Source: Isoetes taiwanensis
Taxonomy: Eukaryota; Streptophyta; Lycopodiopsida; Isoetales; Isoetaceae
Assembly: GCA_021234155.1 (NCBI GenBank)
Contig: JAJEKV010000008.1
Span: forward strand, 10,718,740-10,782,739
DNA length: 64,000 nt
Reading direction: 5' to 3'
In this document: piece by piece, positions 11,325 through 21,879 of the stretch
How the letters are laid out: each line of letters begins with the position of its first letter
Numbering within the stretch: position 1 is the stretch's first letter
Program-made: the position numbers and the translations under genes
Notes under the pieces: model-generated
What the model was told of the DNA's origin: nothing
Databases searched by the model: none
Seen by the model: the letters and a program-made list of their open reading frames with translations, nothing else

Positions 11325-11537
11325 TGTTAAGATACATGCATGTAAGCCATATTTGAGCCACATCAAGGATCAGTGACGTGGCATAGTTAGTTAGGATAGA
11401 GACGTTAGAATCAGCTTTGTTCTATAAGTACATGTACTCTACATTCATAATATGAAGTTAGCCGTTCTTTCTTGCTTGCTCTATTGCTCTTTTGCTCTTT
11501 TTCGTTGATTCTTGCTGCCTTTATCCGATTCTTAACA
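11325..11537 (+). repeat. 3' LTR (213 bp)
   Basis: Partner of the LTR at 10,139-10,343, followed directly by the TATTG target duplication. The extra bases lie in CTCTTTTGCTCTTTTTCG. Confidence 0.93.
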
Positions 11538-12436
11538 TATTGCTAGCACACAATTTTCAGATTCCTACTGTAAATGCTCTAAACACAACAGCGTAGAAAG
11601 ACAGCCATAACTGCAGCAAGCAAACTCTGTTTCTCAAGCATGAGCATGCATTGAAAAGCTCAAAGAATGATCTATGAAAGTTGCCAGATACATATTTTTC
11701 AAAATCATGTAAACATGTCAAATAAACCAGAATGTTCTAAATCCAAGGTCTGTTTCTGGCTGGCTGTAAGAACTTTAACATAACTTTCAAATGCAAGGTC
11801 TATCTTTGCAGCAGGAGTATCCATTGGAAAGATGAAGGAAAGACCTAAGAATATTGGTAGGCACACAATTTTCAAATTCCTACTGTAAATGGCCCAAATA
11901 TAGCAAAATGCATTTGCTGTTCTAATTTTACAGCCGCGTAGAAAGATGGCCATAACATTAGCAAGCAAACTCTGTTTCTGAAGCATGAGCATGCATTGAA
12001 AAGCTCAAAGAATCATCTACAAAAGTCGCTAGGTACTTATTTTTCAAATTCATTGTGTAAGCATGCCAAATAAACCAGAATATTTCTAATTCCAAGGCCT
12101 CCTTTATTAGGGATGTTGTACGTACACAGCAAAATGAATAACTCAAACTTATACTTAAGTTAGAATGTACCTGATTTATATCTCTCAAGAGAATTTCCCT
12201 TATTCCATACAATAAGATGAAAGGCCGCAAAAAATATGTGAGCTTCAAAACCTTACATCACGATAGCATCTAATCTGCATAAGGTTCTTAGACAACATAC
12301 TGATTTTTAAAAAAGAAAGCTCATGACAAGCAAACCACACAAAAGTGAAGAGACTTTCAAATCAGACCCATTTACCAAAAATTTAGCAGTACACATGGTC
12401 AGTTTAGAACCTGAAAGAGATCAGGGTCCAAACTGC

Positions 12437-12757
12437 TTAGATTATAGTGAATTGAAGAGTCTGCCATGATTCTTCTGTGTTACTGCCATAGAGAAGACTA
12501 GCAGCTCCGAGCATATAAGCATCTCGAAATTCCATCAAACGATCTACATCCCCATCACTACAGCTATAGAATGACTTGGTCCACTGCTGCCTGTAAAACC
12601 AAAAGCGCCGGAAGAAAGAATCGAATCACAAAACTACTCAGAATCACATCAATTAGCTGCATTTCACGCCGAATATAGAGCAAAGCAAGCTGCATACCTC
12701 AAAACCGGAGAGTCTCATAAGCCAAAGGCGTCTAGAATCAGAATCATCCTGTCGTGA
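12437..12757 (-). CDS. Two probable exons of an unrecognised gene (C-terminal part)
   Basis: Read on the minus strand, an exon after a TTATATAG acceptor (about 12,757) reads VSRQDDSDSRRLWLMRLSGF plus E and ends at a GTATGC donor near 12,697. A second exon, best started after the TTTTACAGGCAG acceptor near 12,586, reads QWTKSFYSCSDGDVDRLMEF then RDAYMLGAASLLYGSN and stops at TAA (12,437-12,439). Phases match (0). The composition looks coding and stop-free across both pieces, but I do not recognise the protein. Upstream exons were not found. A chance frame remains possible. Confidence 0.4.
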
Positions 12758-12759
12758 AA

Positions 12760-13850
12760 CCTATATAACAATCTTTTTTTTGTTGGTGTTACGACTCCCT
12801 CCAAGTGATATTAATAGAGCTGAAGCGGAACATTGCATTAGCGGTTTCATTGCAAACATGCTTTGAAGCAAAACGTATTGCCACCAAGACAGAATTCGAG
12901 CCCTTGGAAGAGGATCTGGCAAAACTTGATAGAGCAAAGGCGGCCAAGCATCAGCGCAGAAGAAAAGGTCTTGAAGAAATGACATGTCTCGATCCTTCTT
13001 CAAGAGAAATGGCCAAGCATCAGCGCAGAATAAAAAGTGGTCTTGAAAGAAATGACATACCTCGGCTTGATCCTTCTTCAACAGAAATGTGCTTCCGTTA
13101 AGCTCAAATAGGACAACTTCAAAAAAACACTGTGAAAGTGAACTGAACGGCCCACTCGCTGCCGAAATAGCAAAGGATAAAATCGAATTAGGTTTGTAAA
13201 TCTAAGAATCAACTTGCATCGGATTCAACTTGATGTCTTCGGCATCCACAAGAAAGCAAACCATACGTATATGATAGAAGTACTTATGATAGAAGATCGG
13301 CCAAAGAGTGCATATGTCATCGAAAACCGCTGTCCCAGATCCGGCATGGTAGCAGGAAGGCATCGTCTTCATAATAGCATAAGAAAAGGAAACCCCAATC
13401 TGGCAGCCAAGGTTCTGGCCGCCTGGGCAACAAAGGAGAGCATAAGAAAGATGACTACCATGGCTTAAGGCAGGAGCCTTCTTGAAGATCTGACAGAAAC
13501 CCATTTGCGAAAAACCGAGGAATCAACGGCCCTTTTCGATTCTGAGCAGAGCAATGCTGCTTGTAATAGCATTTTAAGCACCTCTGCTACACCTCGGAAG
13601 AATTTCGAAATGCTCTGTTGCATGCAAATTACCTTTCTGCATTGTTGAAATGCTTGAATATGCAGAAAAACAAACACCGTTAGAGCAGCACTACAATAGA
13701 AAGAACCCGGCAAATAGCACTAGAAAGAACCCGGCAAATAGCACTTCAAAGCTTCAGCATCTCCACGGCGCCGATATAGCAGCTCCAACATTGCTAAGAA
13801 ATCAAGAATGGTGAAAAATGAAAGGGCAGCCGGAGCAATGCCACGTCATA
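12760..13850. other. Unassigned region with a ~70-bp internal duplication
   Basis: GCCAAGCATCAGCGCAGAA occurs at about 12,948 and again at 13,011, each followed by CTTGAA and GATCCTTCTTCAA. Open frames run on both strands through the duplication (12,805-13,101 plus and 12,761-13,081 minus), and others at 13,202-13,504, but none shows a recognisable family. Confidence 0.45.
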
Positions 13851-14278
13851 GACATTTAAATATGTCACCTTAAGGCTTTTAGGATAAAATTAAAAAACAA
13901 CACGAGGTGGTGCCACCTCATGAGGTTGGCATTAATTTCAATGGCTTTTAAACCATTAATATAACCTGCCACTTGTACACCTGAGTACCACCTCCCCCAT
14001 AACCTCCTAGACATATTTAAGCGCCGAGATTGCACCTTCCCTCTGATCCAACGGTTTAAAGATGGGGGGCATGCCCCCATGCATGCCCATACATGCCTAT
14101 ACACTTAAATGTGCGGCCAAGATTCAACCTCTCGGATTCGACGGCCTAGATGAAGACCAACGACTCATGTGTCACACACATAAAAGTGTCTTTATATATC
14201 ATTATATTTATAAAATTACTTTGGATGCCCCCGTGGAATAGATTGTTGATATATTCAAATCGATCCCGACCATTCGTT
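13851..14278. other. No gene; inverted fragment of the downstream repeat
   Basis: Around 14,030-14,090 the sequence (CCAACGGTTTAAAGATGGGG with GCATGCCCCCATGCATG) resembles, in reverse orientation, the GGGGGCATGCATGGGGCATG plus CCGTTGGATCGAA segment at about 14,320 and 15,785. This suggests an older inverted copy of the same repeat. Confidence 0.5.
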
Positions 14279-15740
14279 TGAAATATGGTGAGGTGGCACA
14301 CTTACAGCCATTGGATATCCATGGGGGCATGCATGGGGCATGCTCCACGTCCCTGGACCGTTGGATCGAAAGGGGAGGATAAATCTTGGCCCTTGATTTT
14401 TGTGAGGAAGGTGCAAAGGAAGGTGCAAAAAAGTGAATTTGATGTAGCAGATCTCAACTGTTAGATTAAAAGGTGAGCATAAATCATGGCCACTAAATTA
14501 TTAAATTAGTTTTTTTTTTAAAGGAGGCGAGGTGGCATCCTCATTAATAAAGAAAAGTAGTGAGGTGGCAAATATTTATGATTAGACTTTCTAGGAAGCT
14601 TCCTTTTATTTAATCGACTCCAAATGCACGTAGCTTGCAGTAGAGAGGTCGGATGAAGGTGGGACCTATGCCGTTGGATTCCTCTCGTTGAGACCTTTCC
14701 AATGAGTGGTGCTTTGGTACTATTTTGTCGCAGTTGGAGACAATGTGATCAAATACTAAGAATCTTCTTAGAATCTTCGCGTTTTAAGGAATCTATAGTA
14801 AGTTGAGGGAATCTAGGAGAATCTTCATAGGATCTTAGAGAATCCAGAGGAATATCATGAGAATCTTAGAGAATCTATGGGAATATCAAGAGAGCAACTT
14901 TGAGAATGTAAGGGAATCTAAGGGAATCTTGATAAAATCTTTAAGGACCTAGAGGAATCTTGAAGGAATCTTGGGGAATCTAGGGGAATCTTCATAGAAT
15001 CTAAAGGAGCTAGAGGAATCCCAAGAGAATTTACATGAATCTCAAGTGATCCTTTGGGAATTTAGGGAAATATTACTAAAATCTTTGAGAATTTAGATAA
15101 TCTAGAAGAATCTAGGAGAATCTTCATAAAATCTTGGACAATCTAGAGGAATCTTGAGGTATTCTTTTAGAATCTAGGGGAATTTTTAGAGAATCTAGAA
15201 GAATCTAAAGGAATCTTCATAAAATATTTAAGAATCTATGGGAATCTAGATGGAATCTTGGAGAATCTAGGGGAATCTTAGTAAAATCTAGGGGAATCTC
15301 CATAGAATCTTAAGAATCTAGAAGAATCTTTGTAGAACTTTAAGAATCTAAGAGAATCTTTGAGAATCTCGGAGAATCTCAGAGAATCTAAGCGAATCTC
15401 AAGAGAGTCTTTGGGAATCTTCCTAAAATTTTTGAGAATCTAAGTGAATCTCAATGGAATCTTAGAGAATCTAAGAGAATCTTCATAGAATCTTGGGGAA
15501 TCTAGAAGAATCTTTATAGATTCTTGGGGAACCTAGAGGAATCATGGGATAATCTTTTGAAATCTAGGGGAATGTTAGGGAATCTTAAGAGAATCTATGG
15601 AAATCTAAGAGAATCTATGGGAACTTATATAGAATCTTGGAGAATCTAAGGGATATATATAAGAGAATCTAAGAGCTATATCTCTGTATTTGGCTTTGTA
15701 CAGTCCCTAACTCGTACATGCCCTACATAGTACAAAGACT
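14279..15740 (+). repeat. 1.46-kb segmental tandem duplication, unit 1
   Basis: The unit begins GAAATATGGTGAGGTGGCAC and ends TACATAGTACAAAGACTT, and it is followed immediately by a second copy. Its first 480 bp include CCGTTGGATCGAAAGGGGAG, a CAACTGTTAGATTAAAAGG motif and GTCGGATGAAGGTGGGACC. The remainder is the GAATCT array listed separately. Copies differ by scattered substitutions and a few short indels. Confidence 0.9.
14790..15670 (+). repeat. GAATCT array 1 (10-11 bp spacing)
   Basis: GAATCT or close variants recur every 10-11 bp for about 0.9 kb, in units such as GAATCTAAGA, GAATCTTCATA, GAATCTTGGG and GAATCTAGGG. The spacing is close to one DNA helical turn. There is no coding frame. 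Confidence 0.85.
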
Positions 15741-17201
15741 TGAAATATGGTGAGGTGGCACACTTACAGCCATTGGATATCCATGGGGGGCATGCATGGG
15801 GCATGCTCCACATCCCTGGACCGTTGGATCGAAAGGGGAGGATAAATCTTGGCCCTTGATTTTTGTGAGGAAGGTGCAAAAAAGTGAATTTGATGTAGCA
15901 GATCTCAACCGTTAGATTAAAAGGTGAGCATAAATCATAGCCATTAACTTTTTAATTATTAAATTAGTTTTTTTTAAAGGAGGTGAGGTGGCATCCTCAT
16001 TAATAAAGAAAAGTAGTGAGGTGGCAAAGTATTTATGAATAGACTTTCTAGGAAGCTTCCTTCCATTTAATCGACTTCAAATGCACGTAGCTTGCAGTAG
16101 AGAGGTCGGATGAAGGTGGGACCTATGCCTTTGGATTCCTCTCGTTGAGAGCTTTCCAATGAGTGGTGCTTTGGCACTATTTTGTCGCAGTTAGAGACAA
16201 TGCGATCGAATACTAAGAATCTTCGCGTTTCAAGGAATCTATGGTAAGTTGAGGGAATCTAGGAGAATCTTCATAGGATCTTAGAGAATCCAGAGGAATA
16301 TCATAAGAATCTTAGAGAATATATGGGAATATCAAGAGAGCAACTTTGAGAATGTAAGGGAATCTAAGGGAATCTTGATAAAATCTTTAAGGACCTAGAT
16401 GAATCTTGAAGGAATCTTGGGGAATCTAGGGGAATCTTCATAGAATCTAGGGGAGCTAGAGGAATCCCAAGAGAATCTATATGAATCTCAAGTGATCCTT
16501 TGGGGATTTAGGGAAATATTCCTTAAATCTTTGAGAATTTAGATAATCTATAAGAATCTAGAAGAATCTTCATAGAATCTTGGACAATCTAGAGGAAACT
16601 TGAGGTATTCTTTTGGAATCTAGGGGAATTTTTAGAGAATCTAGAAGAATCTTCATAAAATATTTAAGTATCTATGGGAATCTAGATGGAATCTTGGAGA
16701 ATCTAGGGGAATCTTAGTAAAATCTAGGGGAATCTCTATAGAATCTTAAGAATCTAGAAGAATCTTTGTAGAACTTTAAGAATCTAAAAGAATCTTTGAG
16801 AATCTCGGAGAATCTCAGAGAATCTAAGCGAATCTCAAGAGAGTCTTTGGGAATCTAGGGGAATCTTCCTAAAATTTTTGAGAATCTAAGTGAATCTCAA
16901 TGGAATCTTAGAGAATCTAATAGAATCTTTATAGAATCTTGGGGAATCTAGGAGAATCTTTATAGAATCTTGGGGAACCTAGAGGAATCATGGGATAATC
17001 TTTGGAAATCTAGGGAATATTAGGGAATCTTAAGTGAATCTATGGAAATCTAAGAGAATCTATGGGAACTTATATAGATTCTTGGAGAATCTAAGGGATA
17101 TATATAAGAGAATCTATAAGAGCTATATCTCTGTATTTGGCTTCTAGTTGGATTTGTACAGTCCCTAACTCGTATAGGCCCTACATAGTACAAAGACTTG
17201 T
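15741..17201 (+). repeat. 1.46-kb segmental tandem duplication, unit 2
   Basis: Second copy, again starting GAAATATGGTGAGGTGGCAC and ending in TACATAGTACAAAGACTTG. It ends about 110 bp before the candidate upstream ORF, and 210 bp before the start codon, of the HD-Zip II exon, so the duplication has brought a second GAATCT array next to that gene's promoter region. Confidence 0.9.
16240..17120 (+). repeat. GAATCT array 2 (10-11 bp spacing)
   Basis: This is the duplicated copy of the array at 14,790-15,670, with the same order of units and the same break points. It ends in GGGATATATATAAGAGAATC about 290 bp before the HD-Zip II start codon. Confidence 0.85.
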
Positions 17202-17312
17202 ATAATGATATAGATATAGATATAGATAGATTGTTCGAACCGGAGTTGTTTTTGGAATTATCATCATTTTCCGGCTATCCTTTCCGGCGGGCCTCTTCCG
17301 GCTATAAGCGCC

Positions 17313-17450
17313 ATGGCTATGCCTTCGTTCCATCCATCTCTGTGCCGGATTTGTTTCTATTACTCTTTTCTTCATAGCCCCCCTTCTCCTCTCATCAAAT
17401 CCGCTCAGAAATGTATTCTTCGATGCATAGCGATTCGCCAAGAGGGTTAG
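17313..17450 (+). other. Possible upstream ORF overlapping the HD-Zip II start
   Basis: The first ATG in the presumed leader, at 17,313 (GCCATGGCT, good plant start context), opens a 45-codon frame that ends at TAG 17,448-17,450. It overlaps the main start at 17,411 by 40 bases in a different frame. If transcribed, it would be expected to lower translation of the main ORF. The transcription start is unknown, so this is an inference. Confidence 0.35.
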
Positions 17451-17731
17451 ATATGAATCAAGTTCCGTCTTCGGATTGCGAAGATGCAGCAGTTTCTTCG
17501 CCAAATAGCATTCTGTCTCCGTTTCATATTGATCATATGAATAGAAGGGGAGATACAAAACGAGATAGGGACGAATGCGTTGATCTAGATGCTGAAAGAG
17601 CTAAAGGCGAAGCCACATCTAGGGCCAGCGATGACGAAGATAGTGGAATGCCCAGAAAGAAACTTTGTCTTTCTAAAGAACAATCTGCTCTTCTTGAAGA
17701 AAGCTTCAGACAGCATACCACTCTGAATCCG
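17411..17731 (+). CDS. HD-Zip class II homeodomain-leucine zipper protein, exon 1
   Basis: 107 codons from ATG 17,411 to a CCG|GTAAGC donor at 17,731/17,732. The N-terminal part contains SSPNSILSPFHID, an acidic/basic run ending TSRASDDEDSG, then PRKKLCLSKEQSALLEESF followed by RQHTTLNP, the start of the class II homeodomain (helix 1). Plant HD-Zip II genes commonly have an intron right after LNP, so the donor is where the family predicts. These proteins are nuclear transcription repressors that bind pseudopalindromic AATNATT sites as dimers. The usual RKKLRLSKEQ is RKKLCLSKEQ here (Arg to Cys). Helix 3 and the leucine zipper were not found downstream in this window, so the first intron is very long or this is an orphan exon. 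Confidence 0.9.
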
Positions 17732-20700
17732 GTAAGCCCACTTCTCCAAGACACAAAAAGAAATACATGCCCTAAAATTTCGTGAACTGAACTGCTTGCT
17801 ATCAGCTGTAGGTAGAATATGATTTTTTCTAGCTTAGCTTTTATGGCTGATGCATTTTTTTCTGAAGTGGTTGTTAAGTTGTGAAGTAAAAGCCTGGATG
17901 TATTTTTTGGATATGATCAAAGCGTCTGATGCGTTTTGTTCAATATCGTAAACAAAAAGCGGCAGCTTACAAAAGCAATTAAATCGAGGCCTAGGCAAGT
18001 TGAAGTCCGGTTTCGAGAATAGAAGGGCAAGGTAAGAAAATGCCCGCTCTCAAAAAAAAAAAAAAAAAAGAGAGAGAGAAAAAAAACAGGTTTGGGATTG
18101 CTTTCTATTTGTCTAAATCGAGAATGATTCATGAGATCGAGCTATTATTTTGCGTATTTGGGCTGATTGAGTGACTAATTTGTATAGGACGAAGAAAAAG
18201 CAGACGAGAAATGGACTGCGAGATTTTAAAAAGGTGTTGCGAGACATTAAGCGAAGAAAATAGAAGGTGCGAGAAGGAGCCGCAGGAGCCGAGGGCCATT
18301 AAAGTGCCTCTAGCATGCGTGATTTCTCGGGATTTTACATGCCTTTGCCTGCTTTGCTACCTTAACCATGTGCCCTTCATGTGAGAGCGGCCCGGCGTTG
18401 ATAATAAATCCCTTTCTCCTTTTGCAAAGCACGCCTTCCCTTACGCTTGCAAAAGCGAACAAACAAACCCATCAATCTTCTCTCGGATTTAACTTAGCCT
18501 TTGCTAAGTATTACGAATGAAACCCATCTCGAATTTTTCTTTGGATTAGTGCTCTAGTGCATCATTTTGATGCTTGAATTCAACCTATCTTTGTGTGATC
18601 TTGATGACTTGATTCAAACCCGACTCTTCTCTTACCATTTTGGATGCTTCAAGCAAAACCCAAGCGGGTGGTTTCGTGGACTTGGCCAGATTGAAGCAAA
18701 AATCGGTGATTCAGATATTGCTGACCTCTGTAAGAATAAAATTACGAACTTATGCCCGGCCAAACAGCGACCGCAAAGCAAAATGAGATGAGATCAATCA
18801 GTTTTGATTTGGTCTGATGTGTCTATTTGCAAGCACGTTCATCATAACTCGTGCACCGCCATGGACTGGCTGCTGCCTTTTTAACCTTGGATTTGGTCTT
18901 AATTTCCTGTGCTCACAGGGTTCGTGCCAGAAATCATGCCGCGTCTGCAGTGAGAAGAACAGATCGGCCTGTCCGTTTTCACTGTTATGCTTGAATTTTT
19001 TCTGCTTCAAATATGGGTTCCCTTTTCTGTTTTTTCCCATCTCTTGATGATGCTTTGGTCACTGTTTCTTTCTAGACAGGGAATAAGTTGTAGCCAGTCT
19101 GCACTTAAGGCATTTGACAAAGGATTTATGGTGAACCGAATGAAGTGAAGCCAGGAAGAGGTGAATTCCATAAGAGCCCTATTGCCTTTTTCTGTCAAAA
19201 ACATTAGTCTAGCATCAATCGTCCAAATTTGAGCTTGCCTAAAGCAAATTAGCCTCCTTCAGTCCTAAATTGACTGTTCCCTTGCTATTTTGACATGATT
19301 TTTACATAATCAGTTGCTTTGTAGGATGTTCCATATACCATCAGCTTCTAAAACCACGTAAATTGAATCTATCTTTTGTTGATCATTGTTTGTGTCCTCC
19401 ATAGAGGTTTATAGACAGTTGGATCGAAATAAATATAGCATTTGCATGCTATCAAATGCATGGGATTATAATGCTTTTAGTGTTTGCTGTCTTCTAGCTA
19501 GATGTGCTTCATATTCTGCTTTGGCTCGTAGTCTCGTATTTCTTGCTGCTTTTTTTTGTCACTTTTCGCAATTTCTTCTATAGTTTAGATAAGATCTGTC
19601 AAGCATTTAGTCTGCATAATCAGTCCTTTTCATCAGCATCATTTATCTTCCTCGCTCAAGATTTTGTTTCATTATATATTCAGATGTTTCTTCATCTTTA
19701 CAGACAGGGCTGTTAAGTGCGTACGCAATGAAAAAGTTTAAGCTATCTTTTATAGGAAAGTCTGTTGTTTGCGGTTCTCACCTAGATAGCAAGCATGATG
19801 CTGATATAGTATACCTTTGTTTGACAACATATTTATTATCAAGCATTCAACGGGTCATGAGATTGCCATGATGGCACTTTTGGCTTATCTTTCATACACC
19901 ATAGCAGAGGTTGGTTCTAAGTGTAGAAGGCATTGAAACCATAGTTTCTAACATTTATTTTTACAGCTCTGTAAATTGAGCCGAATCCTCAGCGTATTCT
20001 TTTGTGGGATTGTGATGTCGAATAGAAAACTCCAAAATAACAGCCAAGTATGTTCATCATTTGTTCTGCATTTGGGATATAATTTGTACTTTAGGAATTG
20101 CGTGGGCTTGAGGACTGATGCAATCATTGCAGGCATGCTTTTGCAACATTTTCATTCATTCCAGAGACCTTTATATTCCTTTATGTTGGAAGATCATTTG
20201 TTTTTTGCGAAGAAATTTTCTCTCTGCCATATTATAATTCCATCATGTTAATGAAGTGAGGCCAGCTAGATGGCCTAAGCGTGTTTGCTGCTAGAATATG
20301 AAAATACACTAGTCTATCGAATATGTATGGACGCACTCATGTATGCTCAGTTGTCACATGGATGTTAACTCAGTGATTTAGAAACTCTGCAATAAACAAT
20401 GTTGTGAGAAACTTTCACACCTAATGTTAAGCACTAGCACCAATAAGAATGTGTTTTCCTTTAGGGACGCTAACCACGTACATTAAAACCCATTCTCAAA
20501 TCTTTCATGGTAAGCATTCCATTTACCTTACAATTACATAGCCACTACAAATTCCATTAAGAGTCAATTACTAGGCACCACAAATTCTTATGCTTTAAAG
20601 CTACTAGCTAGGTAGGTCACTCAGAAGTCATGAATTACGCCAGCTCCATGCACCTTATATATCTTCATTCATAGGTACCTTAGAGACATTAATTAGTGCA

Positions 20701-21560
20701 TAGATACCTTAGTTAGAGAATGTTGAAGAGCTTAATAAGATTGCATAGCTTTTTGAAAAAGATCATATGTTTTGTGCAACACAGATTGCCTCTAATTATG
20801 CACAAATTTACAAAATGCCCATACAAAATGTACTCAAAGCCAATCATCTTACAACGAACATTTATTAACATTGCGACATTGACATCTCAAGAAAAAACAT
20901 TTTGTCTTGGTTCAACTTTCACAACAAGCGCTAGTGACAAGGTGGGATTGGTGCAAAGCGAAAACCTTCACTAACCATCAGCAACCTATTCTCATACCAT
21001 ATGAATACAACCTAAAACCTTCACTAATATTGTATAACAATACGAAACTTCAATTGGGATCTTTTTATTTCAACTTCGTTCACTTTATCATATTCCAATA
21101 ACAACCATCTCCTCCTCCTTTCTTTTCTCTATTGAACCCCTCTCCAATTTAGCAAGGTGTCACCCATATTTTTTTGTTATTTTCTAGTGCAATAGAGCTC
21201 ATTTTTGCACTTGACAAAGTACAATTATTGAAACTCCCAGGGTTGCACAAGGCGCTGGCTCCGCCAGCGCTAAATTCTTGTTATAATATAAGATTATTTC
21301 CCTTCCGTGACCATTATTTGCAACTTGATCATCTTGAATTTTTGAAAGCAAGGTTAACAAACTGAGCATGTCAAATGACATTCTTTTGAAATGGCATTTG
21401 TCTCTACCCTCTTAACTAGATAATCATAGTAGGAATTCAACACTAAAATATATTGAAAATTCTAGTTTCTTAATTCCTTTGTTCTCAAATAGATTCTATG
21501 GAAAATGCAGACAAAAATAATATATGTTAGAGATAGAGATATAATAGAATCTTGATGTCG
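17732..21560. other. Presumed HD-Zip II intron 1 or intergenic DNA; no gene seen
   Basis: I looked for the expected second exon (helix 3 WFQNRRAR) and did not find it. The only WF-type codon pair I noted, near 18,667, is followed by unrelated residues. The region is moderately AT-rich with an A-run at 18,051. At 21,252-21,270 there is a perfect hairpin, GCGCTGGC-TCC-GCCAGCGC. Confidence 0.5.
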
Positions 21561-21593
21561 TTACTCTGGCACCAACAAAAAACATGAAAAAAG

Positions 21594-21790
21594 ATGAGGT
21601 GACCCTCCAATTGGTGAGTGGCATGCCAAGTAAGCAAAGTCAAGCTTAAACTAGGTCAAAGATGAAAAAATATACATCTTTCGTTGCATATGGGGGTGGC
21701 CCTCCAATTGGTGACATGATATGCCAAGTAAGCAAAGTCAAGCTTTGACTAGGTCAAAAATGGAAAATGTACATCTTTCGTTTTACATGG
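21594..21790 (+). repeat. Two direct copies of a ~90-bp segment, ~120-bp period
   Basis: GACCCTCCAATTGGTGA through ATACATCTTTCGTT occurs from 21,600 and again (GGCCCTCCAATTGGTGACAT) from about 21,713. The same sequence occurs reverse-complemented at 26,780-26,850 (GACATCTTTTCATTTTTGGC and CATGCCATGTCACCA), so it is part of the large compound repeat that runs to 27.3 kb. Confidence 0.75.
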
Positions 21791-21879
21791 AGTGATGTTG
21801 GCAATCTTTGAGTGACATGGCAAGATATTGGTGACATGGACATGATGACTAGGATTTTTTGCAAGATATATGACAACCT

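Larger units (their letters stand above)
10139..11537 (+). mobile_element. Small gag-only Copia-type LTR retrotransposon, complete
   Basis: Two direct repeats (205 and 213 bp) begin TGTTAAGATACATGCATG and end GATTCTTAACA, so each is bounded by TG...CA within a short inverted repeat. The element is flanked by the perfect 5-bp target duplication TATTG (10,134-10,138 and 11,538-11,542). The 5' LTR is followed at once by a tRNA-iMet-like primer site, and a purine-rich AAGGGAGGATG lies near 11,267, before the 3' LTR. Inside there is only a gag-like region; protease, integrase and reverse transcriptase are absent. This matches non-autonomous elements that keep gag and depend on pol from relatives. 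It landed inside one copy of a host tandem duplication. Confidence 0.92.
10010..12100 (+). repeat. Tandem duplication (~330 bp) split by the LTR element
   Basis: Unit 1 is 10,010-10,138 plus 11,543-11,745. Unit 2 is 11,746-12,100. Shared stretches include TTTCAACATAACTTTC, GACCTAAGAATATTG, GCACACAATTTTCA and GAGCATGCATTGAAAAGCTC. The LTR element sits exactly at the AATATTG of unit 1, and unit 2 preserves the empty site (AATATTGGTAGG). The duplication therefore lets the insertion be read directly. Confidence 0.88.

Noticed and set aside
13202-13713. Overlapping open frames on both strands as genes
   Set aside because: No family motifs, no consistent splice signals, and similar-length frames occur on both strands.
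18660-18700. Candidate second HD-Zip exon at GGGTGGTTTCGTGG
   Set aside because: WF is followed by unrelated residues; no QNRRAR or leucine heptads.
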